Shown here piece by piece: positions 50,741 through 61,281 of a stretch of DNA of 64,000 bases (position 1 is the stretch's first letter; each line of letters opens with the position of its first letter). Source of the DNA: Helicobacteraceae bacterium (GTDB lineage: Bacteria > Campylobacterota > Campylobacteria > Campylobacterales > Sulfurimonadaceae); NCBI GenBank assembly GCA_027038835.1, contig JALWGC010000016.1:1-64000 (forward strand), in the 5' to 3' direction. Under the pieces are notes generated by a model, which was not told the origin of the DNA, searched no databases, and saw nothing but the letters and a program-made list of their open reading frames with translations. The translations under genes were made by a program, and so were the position numbers.

Positions 50741-51036
50741 TCTTCCTCCATGTAGGCTTTTAGGGGAAAGCCGTTTTCACGCGCACGCTTATGCACCTGC
50801 GCTACTTTCGTCTCGGCTATCTCGTACGTGTAAACCCCGCACAATCCGCGCTCTTTTTTATGAATCTCGAGCATAATCCGCTCCGCCTCTTCGTAACTTT
50901 TATGAAAAATTCTCATCAAAATATCGACTACGAAATCCATCGTCGTATAATCGTCGTTCAAAAGAAACACTTTGTACTTTTTCGGTTTTTCAAGCTCCAA
51001 ATCGGATTCGAGCTCGAACTCAAACTGTGTCGCCAC
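50737..51036 (-). CDS. clpS: ClpS adaptor
   Basis: 99 residues. It delivers N-degron substrates to ClpA. The core is [21 protein letters not shown], with the acidic NDD that binds the N-terminal amine, and [28 protein letters not shown]. First gene of the clpS-clpA-aat operon, divergent from bioD. Confidence 0.97.
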   Translation of the reverse strand: MATQFEFELESDLELEKPKKYKVFLLNDDYTTMDFVVDILMRIFHKSYEEAERIMLEIHKKERGLCGVYTYEIAETKVAQVHKRARENGFPLKAYMEEE

Positions 51037-51120
51037 CTATACGCTCCATATATACATTTTCTATTTTATCTTTTTAGCTATTATATCAAAAACATATCAA
51101 ACAGGTTTTAAACAAGAAAT

Positions 51121-51771
51121 ATGAAAAAAATCTTTATAACCGCGACCAACACCGACATCGGCAAAACCTACACCACTATCGAGTTGACGAAATCTTTTGC
51201 CAAACTCGGCTACAAAGTCGCTTGCTTCAAGCCCATAGAAACCGGTGTAACGGACAAAGCACCCGATGGAGAAAAACTTTTTTCTATCTCCAAACGTTTC
51301 AACCCAAAAATCGCCACTTTGAGCATCGACGACATCGTCGCGATCACACTCCCAAAACCCGCTGCACCTTTTATAGCCGCAGAGGGTGAAGAGATCGCAC
51401 TTGAAGCTGTTTTCGAAGCGCTCAAACGGTTTGAGAACAGATGCGACATCTTGCTCATCGAAGGAGCGGGAGGGTTGTTCGTCCCGATAGAAAAAGAGTA
51501 CTTCGTCATAGACCTCATCGAAGATTTGCACGTCGATGCCACCCTTTTGGTAACCCACTGCTCTTTAGGGTGTATCAACGACACGCTTCTTAGCCAAAAC
51601 GCTCTAAAAGAGAGAAATCTCCCCTTTGTTACCGCTTTTAACTGTAAAGGGGAAGAAGCCGCTTTTGCAACGACCTCCAAGCCCTATTTCGACGCCGTAG
51701 GGGAAAAAATCTACATCGTGGACAAAAACGGCGAAGAGCTGGCAAAGGCATTGCTCGACTTATCGCTATAA
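51121..51771 (+). CDS. bioD: Dethiobiotin synthetase
   Basis: 216 residues. It closes the ureido ring of biotin using CO2 and [16 protein letters not shown] is the P-loop variant typical of Bio[10 protein letters not shown] and [10 protein letters not shown] carry the other substrate-binding residues. Downstream [12 protein letters not shown] is also family-typical. It runs divergently from clpS. No other bio gene is in the window. Confidence 0.95.
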   Translation: MKKIFITATNTDIGKTYTTIELTKSFAKLGYKVACFKPIETGVTDKAPDGEKLFSISKRFNPKIATLSIDDIVAITLPKPAAPFIAAEGEEIALEAVFEALKRFENRCDILLIEGAGGLFVPIEKEYFVIDLIEDLHVDATLLVTHCSLGCINDTLLSQNALKERNLPFVTAFNCKGEEAAFATTSKPYFDAVGEKIYIVDKNGEELAKALLDLSL

Positions 51772-51827
51772 GTCTCCATTTAACCCTCATGTTGTACAAT
51801 ATCGCATCAAATTCGAAGAGAGTTCCT

Positions 51828-52718
51828 ATGGCACATACCAACCATCTTATCCGTACCGATGACTTTTCCAAAGAGGAGATTGAAGCACTTCTTCAAGACG
51901 CCAAACGCTTTAGCGACGGCAGATTCGAACCGCTTTTGCAAAACAAGCTCATAATCACCCTCTTTTTCGAAAACTCCACAAGAACGCGCAGTTCGTTCGA
52001 AGTGGCGGCAAAAAGGCTCGGCGCGGAAGTCGTTCACCTCGATGTCGCAAAAAGTTCCACCAAAAAAGGGGAAACCCTTGTCGATACCGCTATGAACCTA
52101 GACGCTATGGGTCCTGATGCCATCATCGTACGCCATAAAGACGCAGGTGTTCCAAAAATCCTCTCCGCTCACACCAACGCCGCCATACTCAACGCCGGTG
52201 ACGGCGCGCATGCCCACCCTTCCCAAGCCTTGCTCGATCTTTTCACGCTCAAAGAGCATTTTGGAAACGTTGATGGGAAGAAAATCGCCATCGTCGGAGA
52301 TATCAAAAATTCACGCGTCGCCAACTCCAACATCGAACTACTAAGCCGTTTCGGTATGGAAGTGATTCTTGTCGCGCCGCCGCAATTTCTGCCAAAAAGC
52401 TCCCTTCGCTCCACTTATTACATCCGCGATATTATCGACGAAGTGGATGCGATAATGAGCTTGCGTACCCAAACCGAACGCCATTCCTCCCAAAGCTACG
52501 CAAGTCTCAAAGACTACGCAAGCGACTTTTGCATCACCAAAGAGCTTGTAGGCGAGCGCGACATCGTCCTTTTGCACCCCGGACCCGTACACAGAAACAT
52601 CGACATCAGCGACGAGATGCTCGAAGACCCAAGATGCAAGGTGCTCCAACAGGTCAAAAACGGCGTAAGCGTGCGTATGGCGATTTTGAAAAAACTCATC
52701 CATGACCAAAATAGATAA
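51828..52718 (+). CDS. pyrB: Aspartate carbamoyltransferase catalytic subunit
   Basis: 296 residues from ATG 51828, which has GAAGAGAG upstream. The longer frame from 51789 is not needed. It makes carbamoyl aspartate in pyrimidine synthesis. The carbamoyl-phosphate site is in [20 protein letters not shown], with [23 protein letters not shown], and [11 protein letters not shown] near the C-terminus. A TACAAT -10 lies near 51795. It overlaps pabB by 17 bases. Confidence 0.97.
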   Translation: MAHTNHLIRTDDFSKEEIEALLQDAKRFSDGRFEPLLQNKLIITLFFENSTRTRSSFEVAAKRLGAEVVHLDVAKSSTKKGETLVDTAMNLDAMGPDAIIVRHKDAGVPKILSAHTNAAILNAGDGAHAHPSQALLDLFTLKEHFGNVDGKKIAIVGDIKNSRVANSNIELLSRFGMEVILVAPPQFLPKSSLRSTYYIRDIIDEVDAIMSLRTQTERHSSQSYASLKDYASDFCITKELVGERDIVLLHPGPVHRNIDISDEMLEDPRCKVLQQVKNGVSVRMAILKKLIHDQNR

Positions 52719-53634
52719 GCTCTGCGCCTCTTCGACTCCGTTTATCTTCCTTTGTGACTGGCTTGGAGAAAAAACGGAGGTTTACACCCTCGATGAAGCC
52801 AAAAAGGAGGGGATAGAGTTTCAAATAGCACATGACTACGTACCCAAAAAACACACCCTTTCTCTTACCAAACACCCCATTACGCTCGGTAGATACAAAA
52901 AAAAGTTCGACAAAGTCATAGAGGAGATAAAAAACGGCAACACCTACTTGCTCAACCTCACCCAACCGACTCAAGTATCTTGCGATGCGAATCTCGAACA
53001 TATCTACAAAAACGCCAACGCCCCGTACAAAATCAAATACAAAAACAAGTTCGTCTGTTTCTCTCCCGAAACTTTCATCACCATACGAAACGACTCCATC
53101 GCCACTTTCCCCATGAAAGGCACCATCGATGCCGCCATCCCAAACGCCAAAGAGAAGATTCTTTCCAACGAAAAGGAGATGGCTGAACATGTGATGGTGG
53201 TCGATCTGCTTAGAAACGATCTCGGTATCGTCGCCGATACCGTTCGAGTCGATAATTTTCGTTACATAACGAAAATCGATTCCGGAGAAAAGTCACTTTT
53301 GCAAGTCAGTTCGAAAATCACCGCGAAACTACCAAAAGAGTGGCGATCCAACTTCGCGCAAATCCTTTACAAACTCCTACCTGCAGGGAGTATCAGCGGT
53401 ACGCCGAAAAAAAGTACGGTAGAGATCATACAACGGATAGAAGGGTACGAAAGGGGGTATTTCAGCGGAATTTTCGGCTACTTCGATGGAAAAAATTTCG
53501 ATAGTTGTGTTATGATACGTTTTTTGGAAAACACAAAAGAGGGCTACATCTACAAAAGCGGCGGCGGGATAACACTCCAAAGCGACGCCGCTTCGGAGTA
53601 TCAAGAGATGCTTGACAAGGTGTATATACCTTAA
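52702..53634 (+). CDS. pabB: Aminodeoxychorismate synthase component I
   Basis: 310 residues, a short chorismate-binding enzyme without the N-terminal half of the E. coli form, as usual in this phylum. It makes 4-amino-4-deoxychorismate for folate. Motifs: [58 protein letters not shown] and [19 protein letters not shown], including the KGT and SGxPK blocks. It overlaps pyrB. Confidence 0.9.
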   Translation: MTKIDKLCASSTPFIFLCDWLGEKTEVYTLDEAKKEGIEFQIAHDYVPKKHTLSLTKHPITLGRYKKKFDKVIEEIKNGNTYLLNLTQPTQVSCDANLEHIYKNANAPYKIKYKNKFVCFSPETFITIRNDSIATFPMKGTIDAAIPNAKEKILSNEKEMAEHVMVVDLLRNDLGIVADTVRVDNFRYITKIDSGEKSLLQVSSKITAKLPKEWRSNFAQILYKLLPAGSISGTPKKSTVEIIQRIEGYERGYFSGIFGYFDGKNFDSCVMIRFLENTKEGYIYKSGGGITLQSDAASEYQEMLDKVYIP

Positions 53635-53650
53635 ACAAGGAGTATATGGA

Positions 53651-54628
53651 ATGTATATAGAAGATATGAAATTTTCACTTTGGGCGGACTTTATAGAGCG
53701 TGATTATCTCGATGGGGAGTTCAAAGAGCTTATAAGTAAAAAGATTATCAACGGTGCGACAAGCAACCCGGCGATTTTCAAAAACGCCATCTTGAATTCA
53801 CCTGCTTACAAAGAGCAGCTCAAAAGCCTAAGCGGCGATGCCAAAACGAAGTACGAAGCGTTGGCTGTCTATGACATCCAAAAAGCGGCAGACATCCTCA
53901 AACCGCTTTACGACAAAGGCGACGACGGATATGTAAGTATCGAAGTCGATCCGAATCTATGTGACGACGCGCAAGGCACTATAGAGGAGGGAAAACGCCT
54001 TTTTGCAACCATAGGCAAAGAGAACGTCATGATCAAAGTACCCGCAACCCCTGCCGGTTACGAAGCGATGGAGGAGCTAAGCGCCTCTTCGATACCTGTA
54101 AACGCAACGCTCGTTTTCAAAAAAGAGCAAGCTATAGAGTGTGCCAAAGCGTTTGCAAAGGGAGCGTCGCGCGCTGAAAAAACAATCGATTCCGTCATAA
54201 GCGTTTTTGTCAGCCGAATCGATCGAGCGCTCGATGAAAAACTGAAACAAAACGGTATAGAAACGGGACTTACAGGCATCTACAACGCTTCGCTCATCTA
54301 CGAAGCGATAGAGGAACTCCAAGTTCCAAAATGCCGAACGCTCTTTGCCAGTACCGGTGTCAAAGGGGATAGTTTCCCGCCACACTACTACGTCGAAAAG
54401 CTTTTGGCGCATAACAGCGTCAATACCGCTCCGGTAGATACCATCAAGGAGTATGTCGCAAACGGAGGTAAAAATAAAGCACTTCCGATCAATAAAGAAA
54501 AAATCAATCTCCATTTCGATAAAATAGCCAAATTAGGGATCGAACTCGAAAAAGAGCTCGATAAACAAATAGCAGACGGCCTTGAAGCGTTCAAGGTCGC
54601 ATTCAAGGATATATTGGAGGCATTATGA
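53651..54628 (+). CDS. tal: Transaldolase
   Basis: 325 residues from ATG 53651. AAGGAG lies eight bases upstream. The frame from 53612 has no ribosome site. Pentose phosphate pathway enzyme. FSLWADFIERDYL, NGATSNPAIFKNAI, the Schiff-base lysine in VMIKVPATPAGYEA, and NATLVFK are all family-typical. It overlaps pilT by four bases. Confidence 0.95.
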   Translation: MYIEDMKFSLWADFIERDYLDGEFKELISKKIINGATSNPAIFKNAILNSPAYKEQLKSLSGDAKTKYEALAVYDIQKAADILKPLYDKGDDGYVSIEVDPNLCDDAQGTIEEGKRLFATIGKENVMIKVPATPAGYEAMEELSASSIPVNATLVFKKEQAIECAKAFAKGASRAEKTIDSVISVFVSRIDRALDEKLKQNGIETGLTGIYNASLIYEAIEELQVPKCRTLFASTGVKGDSFPPHYYVEKLLAHNSVNTAPVDTIKEYVANGGKNKALPINKEKINLHFDKIAKLGIELEKELDKQIADGLEAFKVAFKDILEAL

Positions 54629-55815
54629 ATTCACAAAACAAAATCGATACGAACGAGCTCACATTCGAGCAGCTCAACCGTGTTCGCGCTTACCTCAAAA
54701 AGATGATAGAAGTGGGCGGGAGTGACTTGCACATCAAAGCCAACTCCACCGTCAGAGTCAGAATAAACGGAAAAATCACCCCGTTTTCGGGTGGATTTTT
54801 CTCCAAAGAGGACGCTTTGACCTTCGCAAAAGAGCTTTTACGCGGAGAATTCGCCAAATTTGTCGAACAAAAAGAGCTCGACACTACCTACGTGTATGAT
54901 GAAAAAAGCCGTTTTCGTGTCAACATTTTCTTCCAGATGGACGGAGTTTCGGCGGTATTTCGTATAATCCCTATGAAAATACCGCTATTGCATGAGCTTC
55001 ATTTTCCAAAAGTGGTCGAGAGTTTCGTACACCTCGAGCGTGGACTTGTACTCGTAACGGGTGTCACCGGTAGTGGTAAATCGACTACACTTGCAGCGAT
55101 CATCAACGAAATCAACCACATCTACCCAAAACATATCATCACCATCGAAGACCCGATCGAGTTCGTCCACAAAGATAGAAAATGTATCGTCAACCAGCGT
55201 TCGGTCGGTCACGACACGCTCTCTTTCACCAACGCGCTTCGCGGTGCGTTGCGGGAAGACCCCGATATTATCCTCGTTGGTGAGATGCGGGATTTGGAAA
55301 CGATGAAACTCGCCCTTCATGCGGCAGATACGGGACACTTGGTTTTTTCCACCTTGCACACCCTCGATGCGAAAGAGACCATCAACCGTATCATTTCACA
55401 ATTCCCTACCGATGAGCAAAACTCGGTACGTCTGTCGTTGGCGGGTATCTTGCAGGGGATCATTTCGCAACGTTTGGTGCCTACGACCGATGGCAAACGG
55501 CGCGCGGCGATGGAAGTACTCGTTCGAACATCGACCATCGAGAAACTGATTATGGAAAACCGCGACTTCGAAATCAAAGACGCGATCGAAAAAGGGAAAA
55601 GCGTTTACCATTCGCAAAGTTTCGACCAACACCTCTTCGATATGTACAACGAAGGGATTATCGACAAGAAAACCGCACTCGATTATGCAACGAGCGCGAG
55701 CGATATGGAACTTCGCATCAGCGGTATCGGTGATGGTGCGGCAACAGGCGGAGCCGACGACGATGCTTCACCTCAAGAGTTCAGCGAAGATGAAATCTTC
55801 GATCTAAAGGATTGA
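54625..55815 (+). CDS. pilT: PilT-type retraction ATPase
   Basis: 396-residue type IV pilus/T2SS ATPase. N-terminal PAS-like domain with VGGSDLHIKANSTVRVRINGKI, Walker A GVTGSGKSTTLAAII, Asp box ITIEDPIEFVH, Walker B DIILVGEMRDLETM, His box ADTGHLVFSTLHTLDAKETINRII. PilT (and not PilB) fits because of the DLHI start and the GEMRD-LET block. The C-terminal Asp/Ala-rich tail is unusual. No other pilus gene is in the window. Confidence 0.92.
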   Translation: MNSQNKIDTNELTFEQLNRVRAYLKKMIEVGGSDLHIKANSTVRVRINGKITPFSGGFFSKEDALTFAKELLRGEFAKFVEQKELDTTYVYDEKSRFRVNIFFQMDGVSAVFRIIPMKIPLLHELHFPKVVESFVHLERGLVLVTGVTGSGKSTTLAAIINEINHIYPKHIITIEDPIEFVHKDRKCIVNQRSVGHDTLSFTNALRGALREDPDIILVGEMRDLETMKLALHAADTGHLVFSTLHTLDAKETINRIISQFPTDEQNSVRLSLAGILQGIISQRLVPTTDGKRRAAMEVLVRTSTIEKLIMENRDFEIKDAIEKGKSVYHSQSFDQHLFDMYNEGIIDKKTALDYATSASDMELRISGIGDGAATGGADDDASPQEFSEDEIFDLKD

Positions 55816-55831
55816 TTAAACGTAATTTCGG

Positions 55832-55837
55832 TATAAT
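55832..55837 (+). promoter_or_regulatory. -10 box of rplY
   Basis: TATAAT 31 bases before the rplY ATG at 55868, with TAAGGACG as ribosome site. It lies just after the pilT stop, so rplY and pth have their own start. Confidence 0.6.
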
Positions 55838-55867
55838 TCCGTCCATTTTTAAATTTAAGGACGAAAT

Positions 55868-56404
55868 ATGTTAGAAGGCATCGTTAGAGAGAGTACCGGT
55901 AAGAGTGCTACAAAAGCGCTTAGAAGGGATGGTTATCTAATAGCCAATATCTACGGAAAAGGGCTAGAGAACATCAATGCGGCGTTCAAAGAGAACGAAT
56001 ACATCAAAACTGTTAGAAGAAAAGAAGGTCTTGCGTTCCCTGTAAAAGTGGACGGAAAAGAGATGAACGTAGTCGTTCAGTCTTACGAGTCTCACCCGAT
56101 CACGGGAAAACTTCTTCATGTCGATTTGATGGTCGCACAGCCCGGCGTAGTTACACACTACTATATTCCGGTAGAGCCTGTAGGGGAAGCTATCGGTCTT
56201 AAAAACAAAGGGATGGTTTTCGTCTCAAAACCGCGTATTCGAGTCAAAGCGAAAATCGAAGACGTTCCAAGCAAAATCGAAATCGACGTTTCTCCTATGG
56301 ATGTAGGTGATTCGAAAATGATTCGCGATCTTCCGGAGATTCCAAACGTTACATATACCGACGCCGACAGAGTTGCGGTACTAAGCGTTATCAAAGCGAA
56401 GTAA
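55868..56404 (+). CDS. rplY: Ribosomal protein bL25 (CTC form)
   Basis: 178 residues. The N-terminal RNA-binding domain (VRESTGKSATKALRRDGYLIANIYGKG) binds 5S rRNA. The C-terminal CTC domain (HYYIPVEPVGEAIGLKNKGM...) is the longer form found outside enterobacteria. Its stop shares one base with the pth start (TAATG), so the two are coupled, a common order in bacteria. Confidence 0.96.
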   Translation: MLEGIVRESTGKSATKALRRDGYLIANIYGKGLENINAAFKENEYIKTVRRKEGLAFPVKVDGKEMNVVVQSYESHPITGKLLHVDLMVAQPGVVTHYYIPVEPVGEAIGLKNKGMVFVSKPRIRVKAKIEDVPSKIEIDVSPMDVGDSKMIRDLPEIPNVTYTDADRVAVLSVIKAK

Positions 56405-56967
56405 TGCTCGTAGCGGGTCTTGGAAATCCGGGTCCCAAATACGCCAAAACCCGGCACAATGTCGGGTTTATGGTTATAGACAACCTCATAGAGGAACTTT
56501 CCCCCACAAAACTTTCTTCTTCAAACTTCGAAGGTGAACTTTTCAAAACTGCGAACCATTTTTTACTCAAACCGGCAACTTACATGAACCTCTCTGGTGA
56601 ATCGCTCGCCAAAGTATGCCGTTTTTACAAAATCGACACCCAAGACGTCGTTGTCGTACATGATGACCTCGACCTCCCCTTCGGTGCGCTTCGCTTCAAA
56701 CGAGGCGGCGGTCATGGAGGGCACAACGGACTCAAGTCGGTAGATGCGCACATAGGGAAAGATTACATCCGTATTCGCATCGGCATCGGAAAACCTGAAC
56801 ATAAAACCGAAGTCGCTTCGTATGTACTCTCCGACTTCTCCCAAGAGGAGCTAAAACACCTAAACGACATCCTCTCCCAAGCGACGGATGCGGCGAAAGA
56901 TTTGCTTCGAGGGGAAGATTTGGAGAGTGTCGCAACGAAATATACGATAAAAAAACCGAAATTTTAG
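56404..56967 (+). CDS. pth: Peptidyl-tRNA hydrolase
   Basis: 187 residues. It frees tRNA from dropped-off peptidyl-tRNA. LVAGLGNPGPKYAKTRHNVGFM contains catalytic His. LLKPATYMNLSGES and VVHDDLDLPFGALRFKRGGGHGGHNGLKS are the other family blocks. It is coupled to rplY. Confidence 0.97.
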   Translation: MLVAGLGNPGPKYAKTRHNVGFMVIDNLIEELSPTKLSSSNFEGELFKTANHFLLKPATYMNLSGESLAKVCRFYKIDTQDVVVVHDDLDLPFGALRFKRGGGHGGHNGLKSVDAHIGKDYIRIRIGIGKPEHKTEVASYVLSDFSQEELKHLNDILSQATDAAKDLLRGEDLESVATKYTIKKPKF

Positions 56968-57026
56968 TTCAATTTCGATACAATCTCGACAAAGATACTT
57001 TAATAAAATTTCAATAAGGTTTTTCG

Positions 57027-58094
57027 TTGCTTGCTTTTCGATACGTTTCGCTACATTATCTCAAATATTTCGTCGTCATTTTAGGAGCTTTGAGTCTCTT
57101 TTTCGTCGGATTCGACTACATGAGTAACGCTTCGAGAATTTCCAGCTCCGCCAACCTCGTTCTTATCTATCTTGTTTACAAAAGCTTCTTCGCTATCGAT
57201 ATGCTTTTACCGCTTTCGCTGGTTTTTGCCATGATAAGCACGAAAATCAGCCTCATACGCTCAAACGCACTCGTTGCGCTTTATTCCTTGGGTTATAGCA
57301 AACTCGACATCCTCAAGCCTTTCGTCGTCGTTTCGATATCGTTTATACTTTTTTTCATCTATTTGCACACCCTTCCCAAATTCGCCAAAGCCAACGATAT
57401 GGCAGAAAGCATCAAGAAAAACTCCGAATACCTAAGCCCCACAAGGGACTTGTTCTTTATCTACGAGAACCGCTACATCTATTTCAAGCAGCTGCTTCCC
57501 TTACAACAACAAGCCCTTGGGGTTCGTATTTTCACCCTTAAAGATAAACATCTCAACCAAGTGCTTGTCGCCAAAAAGGCATATTACAAAGAGGGAGCGT
57601 GGCACATCCAAAATGCGGACATCATCACAAAACCGAAAGATTTTTCATTCGCTTCTACCGGTATAACCGTAACGAAAGAAAAAGAACTCTCGCTACTTAA
57701 AGGGTTTCGACCGAAAATTCTCGACCAAGTGTATGAAGGCAAAGCCAACTACACGATTCTCGATGCATTCGAAGCGCTCAAGCTTCTGCATGGACAAAAC
57801 ATCAACATAGACAAAGTCAAAACCGCCATCTACAAAAACCTCATCTACCCTTTCTATGCACCGCTTCTTGTGATCATCATCTTCTTTTTCGTTCCCGTAA
57901 GCGCAAGGTTTCTAAACGTTTCGGTCTTTAGCTTCATAGCCATAGTTTCGACACTTCTTGTTTGGGGTGTTTTGTTTATGTTGATGGAGCTTTCGAAAAA
58001 CAAGACCATTCCAAGCGAAGCAGGAATCATCTTGCCTATCGTCGTTTTGTTCATACTCGCACTTAGACAGATTATGCGAAACAAAACCGCCTAG
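57027..58094 (+). CDS. LptF/LptG-family lipopolysaccharide transport permease
   Basis: 355 residues from TTG 57027, with AAGG upstream. Six membrane helices in the 3 + periplasmic beta domain + 3 layout (YkfK/YjgP family): LPLSLVFAMISTKISLIRSNALVALYSLGYSKLDILKPF, then the jellyroll-like middle (about 140-245), then FFFVPVSARFLNVSVFSF. It extracts LPS or lipid-linked glycans from the inner membrane with LptB. F versus G cannot be told. Its stop overlaps corA on the opposite strand by four bases. Confidence 0.88.
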   Translation: MLAFRYVSLHYLKYFVVILGALSLFFVGFDYMSNASRISSSANLVLIYLVYKSFFAIDMLLPLSLVFAMISTKISLIRSNALVALYSLGYSKLDILKPFVVVSISFILFFIYLHTLPKFAKANDMAESIKKNSEYLSPTRDLFFIYENRYIYFKQLLPLQQQALGVRIFTLKDKHLNQVLVAKKAYYKEGAWHIQNADIITKPKDFSFASTGITVTKEKELSLLKGFRPKILDQVYEGKANYTILDAFEALKLLHGQNINIDKVKTAIYKNLIYPFYAPLLVIIIFFFVPVSARFLNVSVFSFIAIVSTLLVWGVLFMLMELSKNKTIPSEAGIILPIVVLFILALRQIMRNKTA

Positions 58095-58885
58095 CGTTTT
58101 CTTTGGAAGCGTTTTATTTTTCCGCTGTTTAGCAAAAAAAGCGGTAGTACCATCACCACCTCGAGTACAACGGCTACAAGTACCGCTTTGAGTGTTCCCT
58201 CTGCATCGTCCATCCAAGGTAAACCGCCGGTATTCATACCGAAAAAGCCGGTAATAAGCGTCAATGGAAGAAATATACCGGAGATGAGGGTCAAATAATA
58301 GACGTTTTTGTTCATCCTCTCATCCACTTTGGCTCTGTAAAAATCGTAAAGATTGTCCAATTTTTCCAAAGCCGCTTTGGCAAGGTCGCGAATGCGACTT
58401 ATATGTTCGGCTATATCTTCGAAAGAAAGGGATTCTTTACCTATTTTATTCATGTACATCTCATACGCCAACGACGCATGAAACATTACACGATGAATCA
58501 AAGAAAGGTCTTTTTTGTATCGCAGCCACTCTTGCATGAAAACATCCGAAACGTTTTCGTCAAACAGCGATTCCTCCAACATTTCTATATCGTAATGGTA
58601 CAATTGCACCTCTTTTAGCAATCTGTCGATTTTTGGATTCAAAAACTCGACAAGACTCGCTATTTTTCCCATCGGTTCAAGCTGATTTTTTTCTCTATCA
58701 AATACACTCAACTCTTTACCGTCGAAAACGAAAGCGTACGAAAACACCTCTACCCCTTCGCTATGAACTTCTGGCAGACGCAAAATAAGTACGGCATATT
58801 CCTCCTGCCAAATAAACTCAGATGGGTGGTTCGGGTTTTCTATATCCTTGATAATCAAAGGGTCGATAGCGTCAAGATTGAACAT
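58091..58885 (-). CDS. CorA-type magnesium/divalent-cation channel
   Basis: 264 residues, shorter than E. coli CorA. The signature GMN is in GFFGMNTGGLPWMD. Two C-terminal membrane helices (about 203-222 and 236-256) and a charged basic end are present. The helical cytoplasmic funnel is acidic. It overlaps the APC permease gene by 14 bases. Confidence 0.88.
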   Translation of the reverse strand: MFNLDAIDPLIIKDIENPNHPSEFIWQEEYAVLILRLPEVHSEGVEVFSYAFVFDGKELSVFDREKNQLEPMGKIASLVEFLNPKIDRLLKEVQLYHYDIEMLEESLFDENVSDVFMQEWLRYKKDLSLIHRVMFHASLAYEMYMNKIGKESLSFEDIAEHISRIRDLAKAALEKLDNLYDFYRAKVDERMNKNVYYLTLISGIFLPLTLITGFFGMNTGGLPWMDDAEGTLKAVLVAVVLEVVMVLPLFLLNSGKIKRFQRKR

Positions 58886-60200
58886 TTTTTTCCTCGTCTT
58901 CTTGTAAATTTTTATCTATGAACGTACTCAAAGTGTTTCCTTTTTTCACGACATAATACAACACGACAAAAAGCGCAACCGCTACTATGGCGATACCGCT
59001 TGTCTGCAACGCCTTTGGAGAATGGAGCGCATTGTACCACACCAAAACACCCACCGCCGTGATACTGAGCAAAAAGCCAAACCCAGAAATTATCCGACAA
59101 CCGCCGGTTTGCTTATACAGTCTGAAATTGGCGAGATTGACAAGAGCGAAAATGATCAAAAACCCTATACTACCGGCGACGGAGATGTTTTCTATATCGA
59201 ACGACAAAGCGAAAATGATAGAAAGCAGTGCCAAGATTATCATCCCCTCGAAGCCGTTTTCGATTTTCTTCTCGAACGTCCTTGGCAGCTCACCGAGTTT
59301 GGCTACCAAAAATGCGACCCGACCGCTTCCGTATATCGTCGCGTTGATAGCCGAAGCGGTAGAGAGTAGTGCGGCAATCCCGATAAAAATGAACCCGGCA
59401 TGCCCGAAAAACGGCTCCGCAGCTATGGCCAGAACATAATCTTGCGCTTTTTTAGCCTCTTCGAAGCTTACGTTCCCTATAGTAACGACCGCTATAAGTA
59501 CATAAAGCGCGATAACGAAAATAACGGCCGAATAATACGCAAGCGGAAGGTTTCGTTGCGGGTTTTCCACATCACGCGCCGTATTGGCGATAAGCTCGAA
59601 CCCCTCGTACGCCAAAAAGATGATAAGCCCTCCCGTCACGATAGAGGGAACACTTTCGTAATATTGCGGCGATAGGCGAGTCGTATCGATAGTGAAAAAA
59701 CCGACACCTGCAAACACAAGCAAAATGAAGATTTTCAAAAAAACCATAATATCTTCCGCTTTGCCGGTCATGTACGCGCCTAAAAGATTGATGAAGGTAA
59801 ATACCAAAATGACGCTTACGGAGAGGAGTTTGTGCAACCACGGGATGTCGCCACCGGTAAAAAGTGCCGAACCGTAACTCCCAAACGCCGAAGCGTAAAG
59901 CGCTATCATTATCACGTAGCTGACAAGCATCAGCGTATTGATAAAGGAGCTAAAGAGCCCGTTTCCAAACGCTTGGACTATAAACTCTATCGTCCCCCCT
60001 TCACTCGGATAACGCAAAGAGAGTTTGACGTACGAATACACCGTAACCAGCGCTATGAAACCGGCAATCGCGAACGAAATGGGAGCGGCCCCCTTGGCAA
60101 GGTCGATAGTCAAACCAAGTACGGCGAAAATCCCTCCGCCGACCATACCACCGACCCCTATGCTAAAAGCTTCCAAAAACCCTATTTTCTTCATTTGCAT
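58872..60200 (-). CDS. APC-family amino acid permease
   Basis: 442 residues, about 12 membrane helices. The consensus start KKIGFLEAFSIGVGGMVGGGIFAVLGLT has the APC G-x-G-x-G-I-F motif. FLAYEGFELIANTARDVENPQRNLPLAYYSAV matches the EGFE...ENP-RN-P block. The substrate is not readable. It lies between mtfA (8 bases upstream) and corA. Confidence 0.88.
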   Translation of the reverse strand: MQMKKIGFLEAFSIGVGGMVGGGIFAVLGLTIDLAKGAAPISFAIAGFIALVTVYSYVKLSLRYPSEGGTIEFIVQAFGNGLFSSFINTLMLVSYVIMIALYASAFGSYGSALFTGGDIPWLHKLLSVSVILVFTFINLLGAYMTGKAEDIMVFLKIFILLVFAGVGFFTIDTTRLSPQYYESVPSIVTGGLIIFLAYEGFELIANTARDVENPQRNLPLAYYSAVIFVIALYVLIAVVTIGNVSFEEAKKAQDYVLAIAAEPFFGHAGFIFIGIAALLSTASAINATIYGSGRVAFLVAKLGELPRTFEKKIENGFEGMIILALLSIIFALSFDIENISVAGSIGFLIIFALVNLANFRLYKQTGGCRIISGFGFLLSITAVGVLVWYNALHSPKALQTSGIAIVAVALFVVLYYVVKKGNTLSTFIDKNLQEDEEKNVQS

Positions 60201-60208
60201 ACACTTCC

Positions 60209-61045
60209 CTACCGTTTCGTCAGTCTTACGGGATCGATGCCGTAAAGCTCTTTCAACTCTTTGTACAGATTTGGAAAATGTTTTTTCAAACTGTTAGGCG
60301 AGGAGAAAAAGCGTTCACTCGCCACGGCGAAAAATTCCGCTTCGTTGGTAGCGGCATACTCGCCAAGCAGCTTGTATTTTCCCAAATCTCTGTTTTTATA
60401 AAAAACGTCTTGCAATTTATCGAATTCTTTGAAAACCGTTTGAGCCCATTCGTGGTATTTTGATTTTTCTATCGGCGGAACACCGTCGACAGCACCCTCC
60501 ATGTAGTCCATTTCATGGGCGAATTCATGGATGATGACGTTTTGGTGTCGCGGGTGGTACGCTTCTTTTTTGGCATCATGCCAAACGATCACCACCGTGT
60601 CGTCTGCGGACTGTCCGTCTATCAAAAAACGCTCTTTGGCAAAAATCCCGCCATTGTTACGAATATTTTCCACAGCGACGGCGTTAGGGTAGATGATAAC
60701 CGTTTTAAGCCTATCGTAACAGCCTCGTATCTTCGTATGAAGCAAAAGCAAACAGGCATGAAACGCTATGAGAAGTTTCATCTCCATCGTAACGTCCATT
60801 CCGACTCCGAGGAACTCTTTGGTAAAGACGAAATAGACGATACTTCTTTCTATTTTCTCTTTATCCTCTTTTGGAAGGTTTCTATAAAGCTCGATTCGGC
60901 GCAAAACCTCCCGCCACTCCTCTTGAAACGGTTGCGAAAGCAGCTTGTTCTTTTTTTCGTCCTGTATGACTCTATAGAGCAAATATCCACCCAATACGGC
61001 GACTCCAAGCCCGCCAAAAAGGTACAACAGCACTAGATTATACAC
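60209..61045 (-). CDS. MtfA-like zinc metallopeptidase
   Basis: 278 residues. One N-terminal membrane helix, then VIIHEFAHEMDYMEGAVDGVPP with the HExxH zinc site, and NEAEFFAVASERFF supplying the third ligand (E-x-x-E-F-F-A-x-x-x-E). It resembles MtfA/DUF980 proteins. The added membrane anchor, missing in E. coli MtfA, is the chief difference. It lies just upstream of the APC permease gene on the same strand. Confidence 0.85.
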   Translation of the reverse strand: MYNLVLLYLFGGLGVAVLGGYLLYRVIQDEKKNKLLSQPFQEEWREVLRRIELYRNLPKEDKEKIERSIVYFVFTKEFLGVGMDVTMEMKLLIAFHACLLLLHTKIRGCYDRLKTVIIYPNAVAVENIRNNGGIFAKERFLIDGQSADDTVVIVWHDAKKEAYHPRHQNVIIHEFAHEMDYMEGAVDGVPPIEKSKYHEWAQTVFKEFDKLQDVFYKNRDLGKYKLLGEYAATNEAEFFAVASERFFSSPNSLKKHFPNLYKELKELYGIDPVRLTKR

Positions 61046-61047
61046 TC

Positions 61048-61281
61048 CTACTCCCCTTTCTCAGGACATTTTATCGTCTCGATAGATTCTATCTTCTTAA
61101 GACGCTGAAGAATATCATCGAGTTGTTTCATTTTCTTTTCGTATTCCTCTTTGAGCTTTTCTTTTTCGAGTTCGATTTTGGCTATCTGGTACTCCACTTC
61201 CTCTTTGGGAACGGCACACTCACGTGCGAGTTCTTCTTCTTTTTCCAACAGCCAGTTCGTAATTTTTTCCACTATCGACAT
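61048..61281 (-). CDS. Small coiled-coil protein
   Basis: 77 residues from ATG 61281, which has AAGGGA about six bases upstream. A longer frame from 61302 lacks a ribosome site. Almost the whole chain is one charged helix (YQIAKIELEKEKLKEEYEKKMKQLDDILQRLKKIE), ending with a single Cys. It is two bases upstream of the mtfA-like gene. The function is unknown. Confidence 0.6.
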   Translation of the reverse strand: MSIVEKITNWLLEKEEELARECAVPKEEVEYQIAKIELEKEKLKEEYEKKMKQLDDILQRLKKIESIETIKCPEKGE